A stretch of DNA of 64,000 bases from an uncultured Mycobacterium sp. (GTDB lineage Bacteria > Actinomycetota > Actinomycetes > Mycobacteriales > Mycobacteriaceae): positions 62,001-126,000 of the forward strand of contig FLQS01000002.1 in NCBI GenBank assembly GCA_900078375.1. The letters are read 5' to 3'. Position numbers and translations under genes: made by a program. A model generated the notes under the pieces. That model was not told the origin of the DNA and did no database searches. It was given only the letters and a program-made list of their open reading frames with translations. The stretch's first letter is position 1. The number at the start of each line of letters is the position of its first letter. This document shows, piece after piece, positions 33,589 to 40,932 of this stretch.

Positions 33589-34959
33589 ATGACCGATGCG
33601 TGGCGGCACTACCCCTATGAGTTGGTGCCCGGCGAGCCACTGCTGCAATTCCCCGCCGCCGAGGGCACTCACCCCGAATTCCAGTCCGACACCTGGTATT
33701 TGGCCGGACACCTGACCGGCACCGATTCCGGTCGCCGGTACGCGTTCATCACGATCTTCAACCGCAACCGGCCGGGCGGCGATGTGGTCGCCGACTTCTA
33801 CACGTTCGCCCTGTTCGATACCGACCACGGCGTGTACGGCACCTATACCGACTACGACATGCCGCCGAAGAACATGGCAGCGGATGCGGTTCCGAAACTG
33901 ACCAGCGCCGAGGGCCACCTCGACCTGCGTTACGACAGCGGCGCGGGCACCGTCACGTGGTCGGCCAACCGCGATGACGAAGGCGAATTGGTGCCTTACA
34001 CCTACGATTACAACGCGGTCGGCACCGACAGGAACGGTGCGCCCATGCAGCTCACGCTCCACCTGACACCCACGCAGGGTCCGGTGCCGGTCGGTGGTTC
34101 CGTGCACAACGGCCGGATCGACGCGTGTCTACAACCAGACACCTACTCGTACTTCCAGACCGGCCTGAGAATGACCGGCACCTTGCGGTGGGGCGAGATC
34201 GAGGAACGGGTGCACAGCAATTCGGCCCACATCGACCGGCAGTGGTTCCCCCGTTACGCCGGCGGTGGGGGTACTGGTGGAGACGCGCGCGGGCAGGCTC
34301 ACGAATGGCACACCATCTCCCTCGACAACGGTGTCGACCTCAGCGTGTGGCGTCAGTACGACCGGCGGGGAGCGAATGTGTTGGTGCCGTTCACGGGTAT
34401 CACTGCCACGTACGAGGATGGGACAGCTCCGGAATGCGTCGACGACCTCGACGTCACCACCACCAGCTACGTGCGCTGGCCCGACGAGGTGCGCAGCCTG
34501 ATGAAACCCCTTGCGGCGGCGCGGTATCTGCCCGAACGCCACATCGTGCGGTCGAAGACTCTTGATCTGGAGCTCATCGGCGAGCCGCTGGTACGCGCTC
34601 CGGGGCACGCCCTTCCCATCGAATACATGGAGGGCCCTTACGCCTACGTGGGAACCATGCGGGGTGCGCCGGTCACCGGCGTCGCACTATACGAAGCGTC
34701 CAACGCGATGTATCGAGATTGGGAGCTCATCGACGTCCTGGAAACCCAAATCGCTTATCACCAAGCCGGTTCCGCGGCACTCGACGATGACCTGGCGACC
34801 GCCCGGACGTTGATCGCCTCCGACGACAAAGCGGCGACGGTAGCGCACCTCGACGGCGCGTTGCGCTCACAGCTGGCTAAGCTCGACGAACCGGTGTCGG
34901 CAGAGCTTCTCGAGCTGCTCGACGGGCTCATCGAAGCCGTCCGCAACGACCTCCACTAG
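33589..34959 (+). CDS. CrtC/AttH lipocalin-like protein (hydroxyneurosporene-synthase-related fold)
   Basis: The 456-residue product resembles the two-lipocalin AttH/CrtC family: FQSDTWYLAGHLTGTDSGRRYAFITIF in the first barrel, then SAHIDRQWFPRYAGGGG and HEWHTISLDNGVDLSVWRQYD in the second. CrtC adds water to isoprenoid double bonds; AttH-type members are of unknown function and often exported. No signal peptide is visible here. The C-terminal ~90 residues are helical and Ala/Asp-rich, beyond the usual family length. It starts 1 bp after the alcohol dehydrogenase stop. A role in binding or hydrating a hydrophobic isoprenoid-like substrate would fit, but is inference. Confidence 0.72.
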   Translation: MTDAWRHYPYELVPGEPLLQFPAAEGTHPEFQSDTWYLAGHLTGTDSGRRYAFITIFNRNRPGGDVVADFYTFALFDTDHGVYGTYTDYDMPPKNMAADAVPKLTSAEGHLDLRYDSGAGTVTWSANRDDEGELVPYTYDYNAVGTDRNGAPMQLTLHLTPTQGPVPVGGSVHNGRIDACLQPDTYSYFQTGLRMTGTLRWGEIEERVHSNSAHIDRQWFPRYAGGGGTGGDARGQAHEWHTISLDNGVDLSVWRQYDRRGANVLVPFTGITATYEDGTAPECVDDLDVTTTSYVRWPDEVRSLMKPLAAARYLPERHIVRSKTLDLELIGEPLVRAPGHALPIEYMEGPYAYVGTMRGAPVTGVALYEASNAMYRDWELIDVLETQIAYHQAGSAALDDDLATARTLIASDDKAATVAHLDGALRSQLAKLDEPVSAELLELLDGLIEAVRNDLH

Positions 34960-34972
34960 CTGGGCAGCCGCA

Positions 34973-35587
34973 ATGGCGATGCAACCACGATCCCAGCTGT
35001 GTTCGTCCGTACACCCTGCTACCGCAACCCCTGGGCAAGCTCAAGTGCACGCGATGGTCGTCCTCATCGATGATGTCGGCGATGCCGTCCGAGACGCCGG
35101 CGGATGGATATGTGACCGGGTATGGGCCGGATGGGACGTCACCGCATGGGTGCCCGCCGGCAGCGACACCACACCCCTGCGGATACTCGGCGTATCAGTC
35201 AGAGCGCTGGACGACGAACGAAGTGATCTCTGGCCGCCAGGACCGAGGCCTGCCGCGGTCGCCATCGGGAGTGACATGACGTCGTTGCCGCAGCGAATTC
35301 GCACAAAGATCGACACGTTGATGCACAATCCCGGAACTGAAGTCACCGTATGGGGCGACCGGCGGTCCACACCCGGCGACCGCTTTCATGACGTACAGCA
35401 CCGACTCAGCGCGGCCGCGATCGCGTTCAAAACCCAAGCTATGCAAGCCGTATCGTTGCCAGGGACATGCGGACCGACTGAGTACTTTCGCAGCTACGCG
35501 CCCTGGGGCTGCAACAGGATCGGCAGTTTGAGGGTCTCGCGCAGCAGCGTCGATGCGCCCATTTCCACCCCGTCGAGCACCTGGTAG
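34973..35587 (+). CDS. conserved hypothetical protein, C-terminus probably altered
   Basis: This 204-residue frame fills the 535-bp space between the lipocalin-like gene and the converging P450 gene. The part to about residue 165 looks coding, with a coherent core: VHAMVVLIDDVGDAVRDAGGWICDRVWAGWDVTAWVP, then PLRILGVSVRALDDE. It resembles small mycobacterial proteins of unknown function with a GGW-x-DR-x-x-AGW motif. After about 35490 the frame runs antisense into the P450 3' end for 94 bp and gives low-complexity residues, so the natural stop may have been lost or a frameshift occurred. ATG 34973 or 34979 may start it. I give no function. Confidence 0.55.
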   Translation: MAMQPRSQLCSSVHPATATPGQAQVHAMVVLIDDVGDAVRDAGGWICDRVWAGWDVTAWVPAGSDTTPLRILGVSVRALDDERSDLWPPGPRPAAVAIGSDMTSLPQRIRTKIDTLMHNPGTEVTVWGDRRSTPGDRFHDVQHRLSAAAIAFKTQAMQAVSLPGTCGPTEYFRSYAPWGCNRIGSLRVSRSSVDAPISTPSSTW

Positions 35588-36663
35588 TCGGGCCAGCGGC
35601 GCAGGATCTCGGTGAAGACGATCTTGGCTTCCAGCCGGGCCAGCTGAGCCCCTAGGCAGAAATGTTCACCGACACCGAACGCCAGATGTGGATTGGGTGA
35701 GCGCGTCACGTCAAACGCGTCGGCGGTGTCGCCGAAGACCGTTTCGTCACGATTCGCGGCGGCGTACAGCATCACCAGGTAGGCGTCCTCGGCGACCTGG
35801 GTGCCGCCGAGGTCGACCGGGCACGCGGTGGTTCGTCCCATCGCCAGAATCGGTGTGACCCAACGCAACATCTCCTCGACGGCGGTCGGGATCAGCGACT
35901 CGTCGGCGGCCAACGCGGCCCGCTGATCGGGGTGCTCGGCCAGTGCCAGCAGGCCACCGCTGATCAGATGCCGGGTGGTCTCGTTTCCGGCCACCAGCAG
36001 GCTCATACAGAAGCCCAGCTGTTCACTCCGGGTCAGCTCAGCGTCAGCGGTGATCGCTGTCAGAAGATCCTCGGGCGGGTCGGCCTCGGCGATCCGGGCG
36101 TCGAGTTTGGCGTTGAAGTAACCGAAGAAATCGATGGCGGCCATGGCCCGCGGATCGGTGGGATCGGTGGCGGCGATCGCGATCGCGTCGGACCACTTGC
36201 GGAAGGTCGGCAAGTCCTCCCCGGGCACCCCGAGCATGTGGGCGATGATCAGCAGCGGTATCGGGGCGCTGATCGCGTCGATGGCGTCGACCGGCATGGT
36301 CGGGTCGATATCGTCGAATACCGTGGCCGCAATGGACTCCACCAGCTCAGCAAGCTGGGCAACCCGGCGAACGGTGAAGCCCCGGTTGACGATTCGACGC
36401 ATCGTGACGTGGCGCGGCGGGTCGACGTAGAGGATCGAGTCGTTACCGGAAACTTCCCTATTCACGTCGCCGATCAGCACGCCCTTGGAGGAGATGAATG
36501 CGGCGGGGTCCTTGCTCATCTCGGTGATCTGCGCGTGACCGGTGACGGCCCAGAACCCGGAGTCGGGCAGCTCGGCAACCGGGCAGCGACGACGGAACTC
36601 GGCCAGTTCGCGGTCGGGGCCGTCGCGCCAGAATTCCGGGTCGTCGATCTTCGGAGCCGTCAT
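35494..36663 (-). CDS. cytochrome P450
   Basis: The 389-residue product has the I-helix AGNETTRHLISG, ExxR in VEEMLRWVTP, and the heme loop FGVGEHFCLGAQLARLEAK with the Cys ligand. It is clearly different from the P450 at 24951 (different I-helix and heme-loop residues). It is monocistronic on the minus strand, with ATG 36663 preceded by AAGGGTA and, 25 bp further up, the palindrome ACCGTA-N5-TACGGT that also occurs at 27455. It is therefore probably co-regulated with the divergent CoA-transferase/DUF35 region. The likely role is hydroxylation of the same unknown hydrophobic substrate. Confidence 0.92.
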   Translation of the reverse strand: MTAPKIDDPEFWRDGPDRELAEFRRRCPVAELPDSGFWAVTGHAQITEMSKDPAAFISSKGVLIGDVNREVSGNDSILYVDPPRHVTMRRIVNRGFTVRRVAQLAELVESIAATVFDDIDPTMPVDAIDAISAPIPLLIIAHMLGVPGEDLPTFRKWSDAIAIAATDPTDPRAMAAIDFFGYFNAKLDARIAEADPPEDLLTAITADAELTRSEQLGFCMSLLVAGNETTRHLISGGLLALAEHPDQRAALAADESLIPTAVEEMLRWVTPILAMGRTTACPVDLGGTQVAEDAYLVMLYAAANRDETVFGDTADAFDVTRSPNPHLAFGVGEHFCLGAQLARLEAKIVFTEILRRWPDYQVLDGVEMGASTLLRETLKLPILLQPQGA

Positions 36664-36687
36664 CAGATACCCTTCCGCCGCACATCA

Positions 36688-36704
36688 ACCGTATTGATTA
36701 CGGT
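36688..36704. promoter_or_regulatory. 17-bp palindromic operator ACCGTA-N5-TACGGT (copy 2)
   Basis: ACCGTA (36688-36693) and TACGGT (36699-36704) flank TTGAT, 25 bp upstream of the P450 ATG. The arms are identical to those at 27455-27471. The position just before the start suits a repressor site overlapping the promoter. Confidence 0.65.
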
Positions 36705-36741
36705 AAGCATACAAAATGTGGCCGGCCGATCGACACGGGTA

Positions 36742-36882
36742 TCAGTCCGCCGGCGGGCCGACGATCTGCTCGTGGGCGAACCGCGGATCCAGATCCACAG
36801 TGCGCCGCAGCGGTTGATCCTGCAGCAACGTAGCCACGACATCGAGCACGGCTTCTATGCGGGCCGACCAGCTGCGGACGCG
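36742..36882 (-). pseudogene. gene remnant: C-terminal fragment without a start
   Basis: On the minus strand a 46-codon frame follows the stop of the VOC gene directly and in the same reading frame, ending at TGA 36742-36744. Its composition (LDVVATLLQDQP, VDLDPRFAHEQIVG) looks like a real helical protein tail, not shadow sequence, but there is no ATG and no ribosome site. It could be the 3' end of a gene whose 5' part was deleted, or a formerly read-through extension of the VOC protein. I do not recognise the family. Confidence 0.3.
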
Positions 36883-37230
36883 CTAGGCGTGCGGCGCCAC
36901 GCAGAACGCGTTTCCCTCGGGGTCGGCGAGCACCACCCAGCCGAAATCGCCGAAGCTGTTGCGGGCGGTTTCGGTGGCGCCGAGCTCGACCAGTCGTGCG
37001 ACCTCCGCCTCGACGTCATCGGTGGAGAAGTCGAGGTGCACCTTGTTCTTCCCGGGAGTCGGATCCTCCACCTGCTGGAAGGCCAGGCCCGGCCCCTCGG
37101 GACGACTGACGACGACGAAGAACGGCGGGGCGATGGGATTGACCTGACCGTCCAGGGCGCGCGCCCACCATGCGGCCAAGCCTTCGGGATCGGTGGTGTC
37201 GAACGTGATGTTCTCGGTCTTGAGTGCCAT
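36883..37230 (-). CDS. VOC (glyoxalase/bleomycin-resistance fold) family protein
   Basis: The 115-residue product begins ALKTENITFDTTDPEGLAAWWARAL and ends WVVLADPEGNAFCVAPH, the standard frame of the small mycobacterial VOC proteins that form dimers. The metal-site residues seen in glyoxalase I are only partly present, so a binding or resistance role rather than a metal enzyme is possible. ATG 37230 follows a purine-rich stretch. It is transcribed toward the P450 gene, with a gene remnant in between. No operon partner is close upstream (246-bp gap with nothing recognisable). Confidence 0.82.
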   Translation of the reverse strand: MALKTENITFDTTDPEGLAAWWARALDGQVNPIAPPFFVVVSRPEGPGLAFQQVEDPTPGKNKVHLDFSTDDVEAEVARLVELGATETARNSFGDFGWVVLADPEGNAFCVAPHA

Positions 37231-37475
37231 GCTCCGACGCTAACCCCGGCGTGTGACAGATCTCAATGGCGCGGGCGGAGGGACTAAAACCCCGATGCAG
37301 CTCCTCAGTCGGGGAACAGCGAAGACGCATGGTGCGGTTTGACGCCAAACACCGGTTGCAGAAGACGCTTGGGTCTCGCATTGGGAACTGCCGGAAGCTG
37401 ACTATCTACATCGGTACGCGGTGGTCGGAAAGCTGTTGCCCCTCAAGCGTTTAACCACCGCCGCCAGCAGCGTGC

Positions 37476-38219
37476 TCAGACTGCCGTAGTGCCGCCGTCG
37501 ACAACCAACTCCATACCATTGACAAAGCTTGAATCGTTCGAGGCGAGGAACAATGCGACCGTCGCAATCTCGTGAGGCCTGCCGTTCTCTCCCCGTGGGA
37601 TCAACGCCTCCCGCGCGTCCATCGCGACCTTCGTCTCGTCGTCGAACAGCTGCTCCTGTCCTGGCGCGACGACCTGGCCCGGGGTCAGCACGTTGACCCG
37701 GATCCTGCGGTCCTTCAACTCGGCCAACCACACGCGGGCGTACGCATGCAGCGCAGCCTTGCTCGCGGCGTAGACACTCCAGCCCGGATAGCCCCTAACC
37801 GAAGCGATTGACCCGGTCATGAAGATCGAGCCACCGTCGTTGAACAGTGGCAACGCCTTCTGCACCGTGAACAGCGTGCCGCGCGCGTTCAGCCCGAAGG
37901 TCGCATCGAAGTGCTCTTCGGTGATCTCGCCGAGCTTGCCTTCCTCGGCCGTCCCGGCACTGGTCCACAACACATCGATCGCGCCCTTTTCCTGCCTGAT
38001 CGTGTCGAACAAACGGTCCAGATCGTCCAGGTTGGCCGAATCAGCCTGCACGGCAGTCACGTTCCGGCCGATCAGCTCAACGGCTTCGTCCAGAGCTTCC
38101 TGCCGCCGACCCGAGATGACAACGTGAGCGCCTTCGTCGACGAACAACTTGGCACCGGCCAGCGCCATACCACTTGATCCGCCCGTGATTACCGCCACCT
38201 TGCCGTCAAGCTTTCCCAT
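37476..38219 (-). CDS. SDR family oxidoreductase
   Basis: The 247-residue product is a classical SDR: GKVAVITGGSSGMALAGAKLF at the N-terminus (the usual GIG is GMA here), NNAG-like TSAGTAEEG, catalytic Ser in GSIAS, and YAASKAAL (YxxxK), then VLTPGQV and a terminal FVNGMELVVDGG. ATG 38219 has AAGGAGTAACC just upstream, a strong ribosome site. It is the last gene of a minus-strand set that begins near 40834 next to a MarR regulator; gaps of 53 and 141 bp separate it from the upstream members. NADP(H)-linked reduction of a small carbonyl is likely. The substrate is unknown. Confidence 0.88.
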   Translation of the reverse strand: MGKLDGKVAVITGGSSGMALAGAKLFVDEGAHVVISGRRQEALDEAVELIGRNVTAVQADSANLDDLDRLFDTIRQEKGAIDVLWTSAGTAEEGKLGEITEEHFDATFGLNARGTLFTVQKALPLFNDGGSIFMTGSIASVRGYPGWSVYAASKAALHAYARVWLAELKDRRIRVNVLTPGQVVAPGQEQLFDDETKVAMDAREALIPRGENGRPHEIATVALFLASNDSSFVNGMELVVDGGTTAV

Positions 38220-38272
38220 GGTTACTCCTTCGAGCGACTACCTGGCTGGCTGAATCAAGCATCTGGTCAAGC

Positions 38273-38896
38273 TCAGCTGGGCACGGTGACACCGAGGGCG
38301 AAGTCGAAGTTCCCCAACCCGTGTTGGGCGAGACCGATCATGACCAGGCCCGTTGCTTCCAGGTAGTGCGCCATGTTCAAACCGCCGACGTCTAGCGGGC
38401 GCAGCTTGAGGCTGTCGATGAACTCCGCAACGGCCGCCTTGGCGCGCTCGTCGTCGCCGGCGATGAAGACGTCCAGCGGCCGGCCCTGGGCCAGGACAGC
38501 ACCGAAGGTGGTGTTGAATGCCTTCACCACGCTGGCGCTGGCCGGGGCCGCATTGGCGACTTCCTGCGCGATCGAGGTGCCGTCGGGGGTGGCGAGCCCG
38601 TCGGCCGTGGCATTGACGGGGTTGCAGATGTCGACGATGACCTTGCCCGCGAGGGCGTTTCCGTACTGGGCGACGACCGGACCGACGTTGGCGTACCCGA
38701 GGGCCACGATGACGATGTCCCCGGCCGGGACGGCGCCGAATTCTCCCGTCGTGGTGCTGCCGCCGAGATCCTTGGCCAGGTCAGCGGCCTTGGACTGATC
38801 GCGGCCGATGACCTCGACGGTGTTGCCGCCCGCCACTGCCAGCGTGCCGATGGTGCGGGCCATGTTTCCGGTGCCGATGATGCTGATGTTGCTCAT
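38273..38896 (-). CDS. NADP/F420 reductase-like (F420_oxidored fold) protein
   Basis: The 207-residue product begins SNISIIGTGNMARTIGTLAVAGGNTVEVIGRD, the Rossmann fold of NADPH:F420 oxidoreductases, followed by VIVALGYANVGPVV and a C-terminal helical part ending NFDFALGV. True F420:NADP oxidoreductases and several NADP-binding relatives share this layout, so F420 use is possible but not proven. ATG 38896 follows TAGGACA. A second, broken copy of the same gene lies at 40434-40834. It is transcribed with the SnoaL-like and epimerase-like genes toward the SDR. Confidence 0.82.
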   Translation of the reverse strand: MSNISIIGTGNMARTIGTLAVAGGNTVEVIGRDQSKAADLAKDLGGSTTTGEFGAVPAGDIVIVALGYANVGPVVAQYGNALAGKVIVDICNPVNATADGLATPDGTSIAQEVANAAPASASVVKAFNTTFGAVLAQGRPLDVFIAGDDERAKAAVAEFIDSLKLRPLDVGGLNMAHYLEATGLVMIGLAQHGLGNFDFALGVTVPS

Positions 38897-39037
38897 GAAA
38901 TGTCCTGTCCTAATTGGTTATTGAAGATGTTGGCTTCCACCTACAGCCGGGTTGGTGATGGGTCAGCAAAGGCGAGGAAGCTGATGGAAAGCGACGGAAC
39001 TGGCTGAGCCGCCATGCAGGGGGCACGGCCTTGATCG

Positions 39038-39463
39038 TTACTCCCCGTCGGTACGCAGTTCCCAGGGCGGCATGCCGATCACGTCTGCAAGGTTGCGCTG
39101 CAGTGCGACGCCGGCCGGCAGGGTGCGGTAAAAGATGCTTACCTCGGCGATCTTGCCGTCCGCGTCGAGCAGGACGAAGAAGATTCCGTTGACCGCGGCG
39201 TCTCCGACTTGTAGCCGGAAATGTGCCGCGTGGTGGATCTGGCCGCTGAGGACCTCGAAATACGCATCGTCAGAAGACAATCCGTTGACGGTCCTGATGG
39301 TTTCCACGGCGGTCTCGCGGCCGACGATCGGCTCATCGCTGAACGGACCGTGCAGCCGCACGTTTTTGGCGAGCAAACCGGTGAGGATGTCTTTGTCTGC
39401 GCCGCCGTTGATGCAGTCGACGAAGGACTCCAAGGTGTCGCGGTGTGGAGCGAACGTGGTCAT
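39038..39463 (-). CDS. SnoaL-like/NTF2-fold protein
   Basis: The 141-residue product fits the cone-shaped alpha+beta NTF2 fold: an N-terminal helix (RDTLESFVDCINGGADKDILTGLLAKNVRLHGPF), then curved strands with HHAAHFRLQVGDAAVNGIFFVLLDADGKIAEVSIFYR. Families with this fold include polyketide cyclases, steroid isomerases and non-catalytic binders. Charged pocket residues (His, Asp) are present but do not settle the role. ATG 39463 overlaps the epimerase-like stop (ATGA), so both are cotranslated. It is a member of the MarR-linked minus-strand set. Confidence 0.82.
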   Translation of the reverse strand: MTTFAPHRDTLESFVDCINGGADKDILTGLLAKNVRLHGPFSDEPIVGRETAVETIRTVNGLSSDDAYFEVLSGQIHHAAHFRLQVGDAAVNGIFFVLLDADGKIAEVSIFYRTLPAGVALQRNLADVIGMPPWELRTDGE

Positions 39464-40404
39464 GCGGTCAGCACTTCGGGGAAGTAGTGGCCGTTGTCCA
39501 GATCGGCGAACAGACCGGGCTCAGCGGGTTCCCAGCCCAGGGTCTCGCGGGTGATGAGGCTGGACGCCGGGTAGGTTCCGGTGACCAGATTCATGAACTG
39601 GCCGAAGTATCCGGGCAGCATCAGGACATCCATGGGAACGCTCACGGCCGGCAGATCCAGACGGCTGCCAATGGCCTCGGCGATGTCGCGGAACGGGATG
39701 CCCTCATCCTGAACCGCGTGCCAATATCGCCCCGCCGGACCCTTCTCCAACGCCAAGCGGAACAGGGAGGCGACATCGCGGACGTGCACGGCGCACCAAA
39801 GATTCGTGCCGTCCCCGGGGTAGCCGGCGACGCCCTTCTCCTGCGCGAGCGCGATCAGCCCCGGCAGGAAGCCAGCGTTATCGGTCGTGTCGTGCGCGAT
39901 GAGCGGAAGCCGCACGATCGAAGACCGCACTCCCTGCTCAGCGAGGCCAATTACAACCCGTTCCACCACGTTTCGAACCCGCAGGGTGCCCCTGTGCTCC
40001 TCCCCGCTGGGCAGGGCCGGGTCTTCCTCGGTGGCCGGTCGGCCCAGGTTTCCAGGCGAGCCGATACTGCCCGCGGCGACGAGTGGCTTTCCGGTTCCCG
40101 CGAGTGCCTCGCCGTAGGCGAGCATGATTGGGAACTCGGCGGCGGCCACGGCGTCCATTCCGCCGGTCGGAAGCAAGTCTTGCCTGTGCGCGACGTGGAT
40201 GACGCCGTCGGCGTTCGCGGCCGCCTCCTTGAGCCCGTCGAGATCCTCGAGGCTGCCGCGACGCACCGTCGCGCCAAGCGCGGACAGGGCCGCTGCGGAC
40301 GCGTCCGATCGGGCGAGGCCGGTGACTTCGTGCCCGGCGGCGATGAGCTCGGGAATGATGTGCGAACCCGCGTGACCGGTTCCGCCAGAGACGAAAACGT
40401 GCAT
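39460..40404 (-). CDS. NAD-dependent epimerase/dehydratase-like (extended SDR) protein
   Basis: The 314-residue product begins MHVFVSGGTGHAGSHIIPELIAAGHEVTGLARSD, an extended-SDR GxxGxxG motif. It continues with VIHVAHRQD and a C-terminal substrate-binding half. The catalytic YxxxK of true epimerases is not obvious: the usual position reads MLAYGEALAG, with Tyr but no Lys, so this may be an NmrA-like or atypical member. ATG 40404 follows AAAAGGACAGTCAC. It lies 29 bp after the stop of the broken F420-reductase-like copy and overlaps the SnoaL-like gene. A redox or sensor role is possible. Confidence 0.82.
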   Translation of the reverse strand: MHVFVSGGTGHAGSHIIPELIAAGHEVTGLARSDASAAALSALGATVRRGSLEDLDGLKEAAANADGVIHVAHRQDLLPTGGMDAVAAAEFPIMLAYGEALAGTGKPLVAAGSIGSPGNLGRPATEEDPALPSGEEHRGTLRVRNVVERVVIGLAEQGVRSSIVRLPLIAHDTTDNAGFLPGLIALAQEKGVAGYPGDGTNLWCAVHVRDVASLFRLALEKGPAGRYWHAVQDEGIPFRDIAEAIGSRLDLPAVSVPMDVLMLPGYFGQFMNLVTGTYPASSLITRETLGWEPAEPGLFADLDNGHYFPEVLTA

Positions 40405-40433
40405 GTGACTGTCCTTTTCAGGGGGTAGGGCAC

Positions 40434-40834
40434 TCAGGCGAAAACGCCGAGGGCGAAGTTGGTGTGCTTGACGGAGTGGGCGACGAGGCCCAGATGCAGC
40501 AGGGTGGCGTTCTCCAGCGCCCGCGCCATTGCCAGCGGCTCGGCGTCCATCGGGTGCATTCCCAGGCTCTCGATGAACGCCGGCGGGGGCGGCCTTGGCG
40601 ATCTCCTTCGCTGATCACCGCCGCCGCACTGGCGTAGGGCACGGCGAGGATGACGATGTCCCCGGCCGGGGCAGTGCCGACGTTCCCGACCGCAGCGCCG
40701 CCGAGCGCGGCGGCCAACGCTTTGGCTTTGGCCGCGTCGCGGCCGATGATCTCGACCGCGTTGCCGCCGGCGAGCGCACGGCCGGCCAAGGCGCTGGCCA
40801 TGCTCCCCACGCCGATGATGCTGATGCTGCTCAT
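40434..40834 (-). pseudogene. broken second copy of the F420-reductase-like gene
   Basis: The first ~78 codons (SSISIIGVGSMASALAGRALAGGNAVEIIGRD onward) match the intact protein at 38273-38896. Then about 70-75 codons are missing, and the frame changes. The remaining 3' end, read in another frame, gives FIESLGMHPMDAEPLAMARAL and NFALGVFA with TGA at 40434-40436, matching FIDSLKLRPLDV and NFDFALGV of the intact copy. A short AKAAPA stretch in a third frame marks a second shift near a G-rich run at about 40585. The gene therefore has an internal deletion plus at least one frameshift. A sequencing error could explain only the last shift. ATG 40834 is next to the MarR operators. Confidence 0.75.
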
Positions 40835-40865
40835 GAGGTAGCCCGTCTTGGGTGACGATCAGAAA

Positions 40866-40881
40866 GGTTGATCACTCAACC
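40866..40881. promoter_or_regulatory. MarR-type operator 1, perfect inverted repeat
   Basis: GGTTGATCACTCAACC is a 6-4-6 inverted repeat with perfect arms. It lies 32 bp from the start of the broken reductase gene and 52 bp before the MarR ATG. It is paired with a near-identical site 28 bp away. Confidence 0.6.
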
Positions 40882-40893
40882 ATAGGTCTTAAT

Positions 40894-40909
40894 GGGTGAC
40901 GCGTCAACC
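40894..40909. promoter_or_regulatory. MarR-type operator 2, near-perfect inverted repeat
   Basis: GGGTGACGCGTCAACC has arms GG-TGA/TCA-CC with one mismatch and the same 6-4-6 geometry as the site at 40866. Centre-to-centre distance is 28 bp. Two such sites between divergent genes suggest autorepression and control of the redox set by the adjacent MarR protein. Confidence 0.6.
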
Positions 40910-40932
40910 AATCAGAGGTAACGTGGGGGCGA

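Noticed and set aside
1..36700. KstR or KstR2 boxes (cholesterol regulon)
   Set aside because: The intergenic regions do not show the AAC-GTT type KstR core or the AAGCAAG-type KstR2 palindrome. The palindromes present are of other types.
37231..37475. Possible small gene between the VOC and SDR genes
   Set aside because: Short frames exist on both strands, but none has a ribosome site or protein-like composition.
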